Below, piece after piece: positions 61,795 to 64,000 of a stretch of 64,000 nt of DNA. Position 1 is the first letter of the stretch. Each line of letters starts with the position of its first letter. Both the position numbers and the translations under genes were made by a program. This stretch comes from Vermamoeba vermiformis (Eukaryota; Tubulinea; Echinamoebida). The notes beneath the pieces are model-generated. The model was not told where the DNA came from, ran no database searches, and saw only the letters and a program-made list of their open reading frames with translations. Location: assembly GCA_045837725.1 (NCBI GenBank), contig JBEWZL010000289.1, positions 31,650-95,649 of the forward strand. Reading direction: 5' to 3'.

Positions 61795-62088
61795 ATGGAG
61801 TGGAACCCAGTAATTTACCCTACCTGCAGTTGCATCAGAGTTTGCGTTACCGACGCTGAAAACCGCAAGTACGTACGACTCTCTGTTGAAGAGGCAAGAC
61901 CATTAGTTCAACTTGTGCCAGCAACTGCACTTGACCAAGTGATCTACGAGGCATGGGCTATAACAAAAGCCGGAAAAGTCTGGATCCGAGCTGAGCTACA
62001 CAAAGAAGCTCCTGTAGTCTCCCATGTCCTTCCATGGAACAGCGATCTCTTTTGCAACGTCATTGTATTCTCTACTTTATTTGAATAA
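61795..62088 (+). CDS. Small protein of unknown function
   Basis: An intact 97-codon frame starting MEWNPVIYPTCSCIRVCVTD. Its composition looks coding, with mixed hydrophobic and charged residues (VRLSVEEARPLVQLVPATAL, WAITKAGKVWIRAELH). No signal peptide, clear membrane segment or known motif. The ATG context (ACCAACATGG) is good. It lies between the acidic protein gene and the dioxygenase gene. Confidence 0.5.
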   Translation: MEWNPVIYPTCSCIRVCVTDAENRKYVRLSVEEARPLVQLVPATALDQVIYEAWAITKAGKVWIRAELHKEAPVVSHVLPWNSDLFCNVIVFSTLFE

Positions 62089-62598
62089 ATCAATTTTCTA
62101 ATTTCTTTAAATTGCGTGGCCCATTTTTCGTGTATATATGTTCTGTGCATACAATACAAAGTATACACCGAAATTATTGCTGGATCGGATCTGAGACAAG
62201 AAGTGGTTGGTCTACATATAAATCATCTCAAAATGTAATTAAGAAACGAGGAAATGTATTATATAATTAATACATAGAATGATTAAAATATAAAATTTTG
62301 AATTATTTGCGAGCTTCTCAGAATATCCTTTCGACGGTTTAAAGTCTCGTATCGTGACCGTAATTACAAGTTCATCTTTTGCTCTACCTCTGAAGAATGT
62401 CCTCCCAATCAATTCGGATTTATTGGATCCATTTCGTCATAACAGTCCTCGGTGATATCTGACGTATCGTTGTAATACGGTCCTGTGATAGTGGAGACGT
62501 TGAACCATTTCGTGCGTATAATCTAGGCATTCGTATTTATCGGGTTCAACATTTTGTATACCAGAAATTTAGTGTACACAGTATTCTGTGCGCACGAT
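62089..62598. other. Intergenic spacer between convergent genes
   Basis: AT-rich, with a few GTATAC or GTGTACAC words (62131, 62160, 62558, 62571). No gene seen. Confidence 0.5.
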
Positions 62599-63440
62599 TT
62601 ATTTGGCGGGTTTAAAGGAGTTCCAATCAGTACAAAATACAATCGATTGCCTATCTCCCTCAACGACAGGAAGGTTCTCGTGCAGCATCTTCTGAGATTG
62701 GAAGAAAATGATGTCGCCCTTTTCGAAGTGGATGCGGATCTTCTCGTCACGGAAGACCAAATCTCCTCCTGTGAAGTTGCCAAACGGCAGAACGCAACAC
62801 AAGCCATCAGGACGGTCCATGTGGTCGTAATGAGGGCCTGTTGTTCCCCAGTTGACGACGCACATTGAAAACGACTTGCCAACCAGTCGCGGGCCCGGGG
62901 TCTCCACGTCGCAGTATTCCTGGTACAGCTTCTTGCTGGTCTGCTTGAACAACTTGTCCACTATTCTGAACAGCTCCATGTTCAGCACGTTGTAAAAGAA
63001 TCTGCCACCTTGCTTGATGCAGCAGGCCATTCCGTCGCGCGAAAGGAACTGGCGTTTACGGTAACGCCGCCAATAACCGAGATGGTAGCTTCTGGTGTTG
63101 CGGCAAGCAGGACGACCGACAGCCAGTTTGAGGGCACGAGAAGATTTCACTAAGTTGTTACAATACTTGAGAGGAATTTTCTTTTTGAAAAAACGGATGG
63201 CCACGTTGCCTTCGGCATCCCAAAAAATAAAGCTAATATTATTAAATTAAAATAAGTATGTGAGAAATCATACTATAAAAATGCTACTTACTCGTCGTTA
63301 ACTACCTGAAATTCTTTGAGGATAGGGTCATCAGCCGAGAGAGGTTGCACGTTCGGATCGAGTTTTCGCCTTGATTTTAAAATTATCTTACGCCTGAATA
63401 CCTGACGGATGCGCCCGCGACGTAAGTTCTTTAGACCCAT
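62599..63440 (-). CDS. 2-oxoglutarate/Fe(II) dioxygenase resembling TET/JBP
   Basis: Two exons, 63440-63292 and 63232-62599, join in phase to give 260 residues. The N-terminus is strongly basic (LKNLRRGRIRQVFRRKIILK). The double-stranded beta-helix motifs are all present: iron ligands HYD (His184, Asp186) and His234 in KMLHENLPV, and the 2-oxoglutarate-binding Arg244 in GDRQSIVF. The linking segment LCCVLPFGNFTGGDLVF and KGDIIFFQS matches the TET/JBP-like clade (also present in multicopy fungal proteins linked to transposons), whose members oxidise 5-methylcytosine or thymine in DNA. Prolyl-hydroxylase-like activity cannot be excluded. The start at 63438-63440 is the only ATG that keeps the basic leader. 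Confidence 0.82.
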
Positions 63441-64000
63441 GCGTACTCAACAAAAAAACTAATGCGTGGTGGACGGTGTAAGCGAAAATAAAATTTAGCC
63501 TACACAAAATCTCTTGCGAGATACACGAAACTAACCGTTGTGCATATACAGAATGTTTTGTTTTCTGGTATGCACAGAACAATTTTTTTAACTAACGAAT
63601 GAACGTAACCACCTGGCGCGGTCAGTATGTTCAAACAGTCACCCAGATCCCGGTGACGGCCTTTTTTGGTAAAATCGAAGTTAGTTTCGGTTTCTTCGTA
63701 CTATCGGGGAAAAATCAATTGTAAGTAATGTACAAATGTTTCCGGCAGTGTTCCCTCTGTTTCAATGCACAGAAACCCGGAAAAAATTGCGTTCACAATT
63801 GCGCATCGGGAAGAAATTCATAAAACCTTTTTAAACTTCCCAAAACCGCATCGTCTTTGCAAATTTACTCAAAAATATCACGTCTTACGATACAGAAAAA
63901 ATAATTGGACATGAATAGGCCAAAACTAAGCCAAGTTTTATTTCGTGTACACAAAATGTAGAAAAAACTCAAAGTTGCGAGTGATTGGCCCGTTTCCTTT
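63441..64000. other. Upstream region, no gene seen
   Basis: Presumed promoter of the dioxygenase gene and flanking sequence to the window end. It contains further GTGTACACAAAA-like words (63548, 63948). No gene is recognised. Confidence 0.5.

Overview
The window is nuclear DNA from a free-living unicellular eukaryote, most likely an amoebozoan or related protist. Genes are dense, on both strands, and cut by many short introns (about 45-100 nt) with GTAAGT-type donors and a CTAAC or CTAAT branch site close to the acceptor. The gene content fits an amoeba: a PAS-rich hybrid histidine kinase, F-box/ankyrin proteins, a TPR-kinase fusion, a GPI-anchored Frizzled-like protein, a Zn2Cys6 regulator and large adhesion-type surface proteins. 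A selenoprotein H gene with an in-frame TGA argues against most fungi. The species assignment is inference.

Layout. 1-3625 (-): carboxylic acid reductase-like enzyme with an N-terminal ZZ finger, running off the left edge. 3729-4175 (+): selenoprotein H with a SECIS-like hairpin behind it. 4839-6084 (+): F-box-like protein. About 6255-6375: U6 snRNA. 6474-10928 (-): hybrid histidine kinase. 11408-13799 (-): solenoid/TPR protein. 13905-18497 (+): F-box/ankyrin protein with an acidic tail. 18853-21740 (-): alpha/beta hydrolase fusion. 22101-23184 (-): luciferase-like monooxygenase with an apparent frameshift. 23580-25488 (+): cytochrome P450. 25601-27552 (-): voltage-gated K+ channel. 28191-29938 (+): TPR-protein kinase. 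29982-32243 (-): polytopic membrane protein. 33232-34951 (+): Zn2Cys6 regulator. 35134-36665 (-): GPI-anchored Frizzled-like protein. 38168-45391 (+): very large surface protein fused through a membrane segment to a selenium-binding-protein domain. 45604-47817 (+): alpha-galactosidase. 48036-51812 (+): F-box protein fused to a HEAT/importin-like solenoid.

The right end, from about 51.8 kb, is different. A minisatellite of 50-bp palindromic units (52670-54720) is interrupted by a 1.7-kb element with 17-bp terminal inverted repeats and its own internal palindromes. It is followed by a six-exon gene (55328-60136, about 1307 residues) with a ParB-like DGQHRL motif, a possible degenerate DNA-methyltransferase fold and a highly charged tail. 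Thirteen copies of a 25-bp near-palindrome lie in the upstream region and long introns of this gene and none lie in its exons. Two small unknown genes and a 2-oxoglutarate/Fe(II) dioxygenase resembling TET/JBP (62599-63440, -) follow. I read 52-63.5 kb as an accessory region, possibly a DNA-modification or DNA-binding module with its own repeated sites; this is the best candidate for something undescribed.

The gene products span lipid and aldehyde metabolism (CAR, P450, hydrolase), signalling (histidine kinase, TPR-kinase, K+ channel, FZ-like protein), ubiquitin targeting (three F-box genes) and cell-surface functions. I see no pathway cluster among them.
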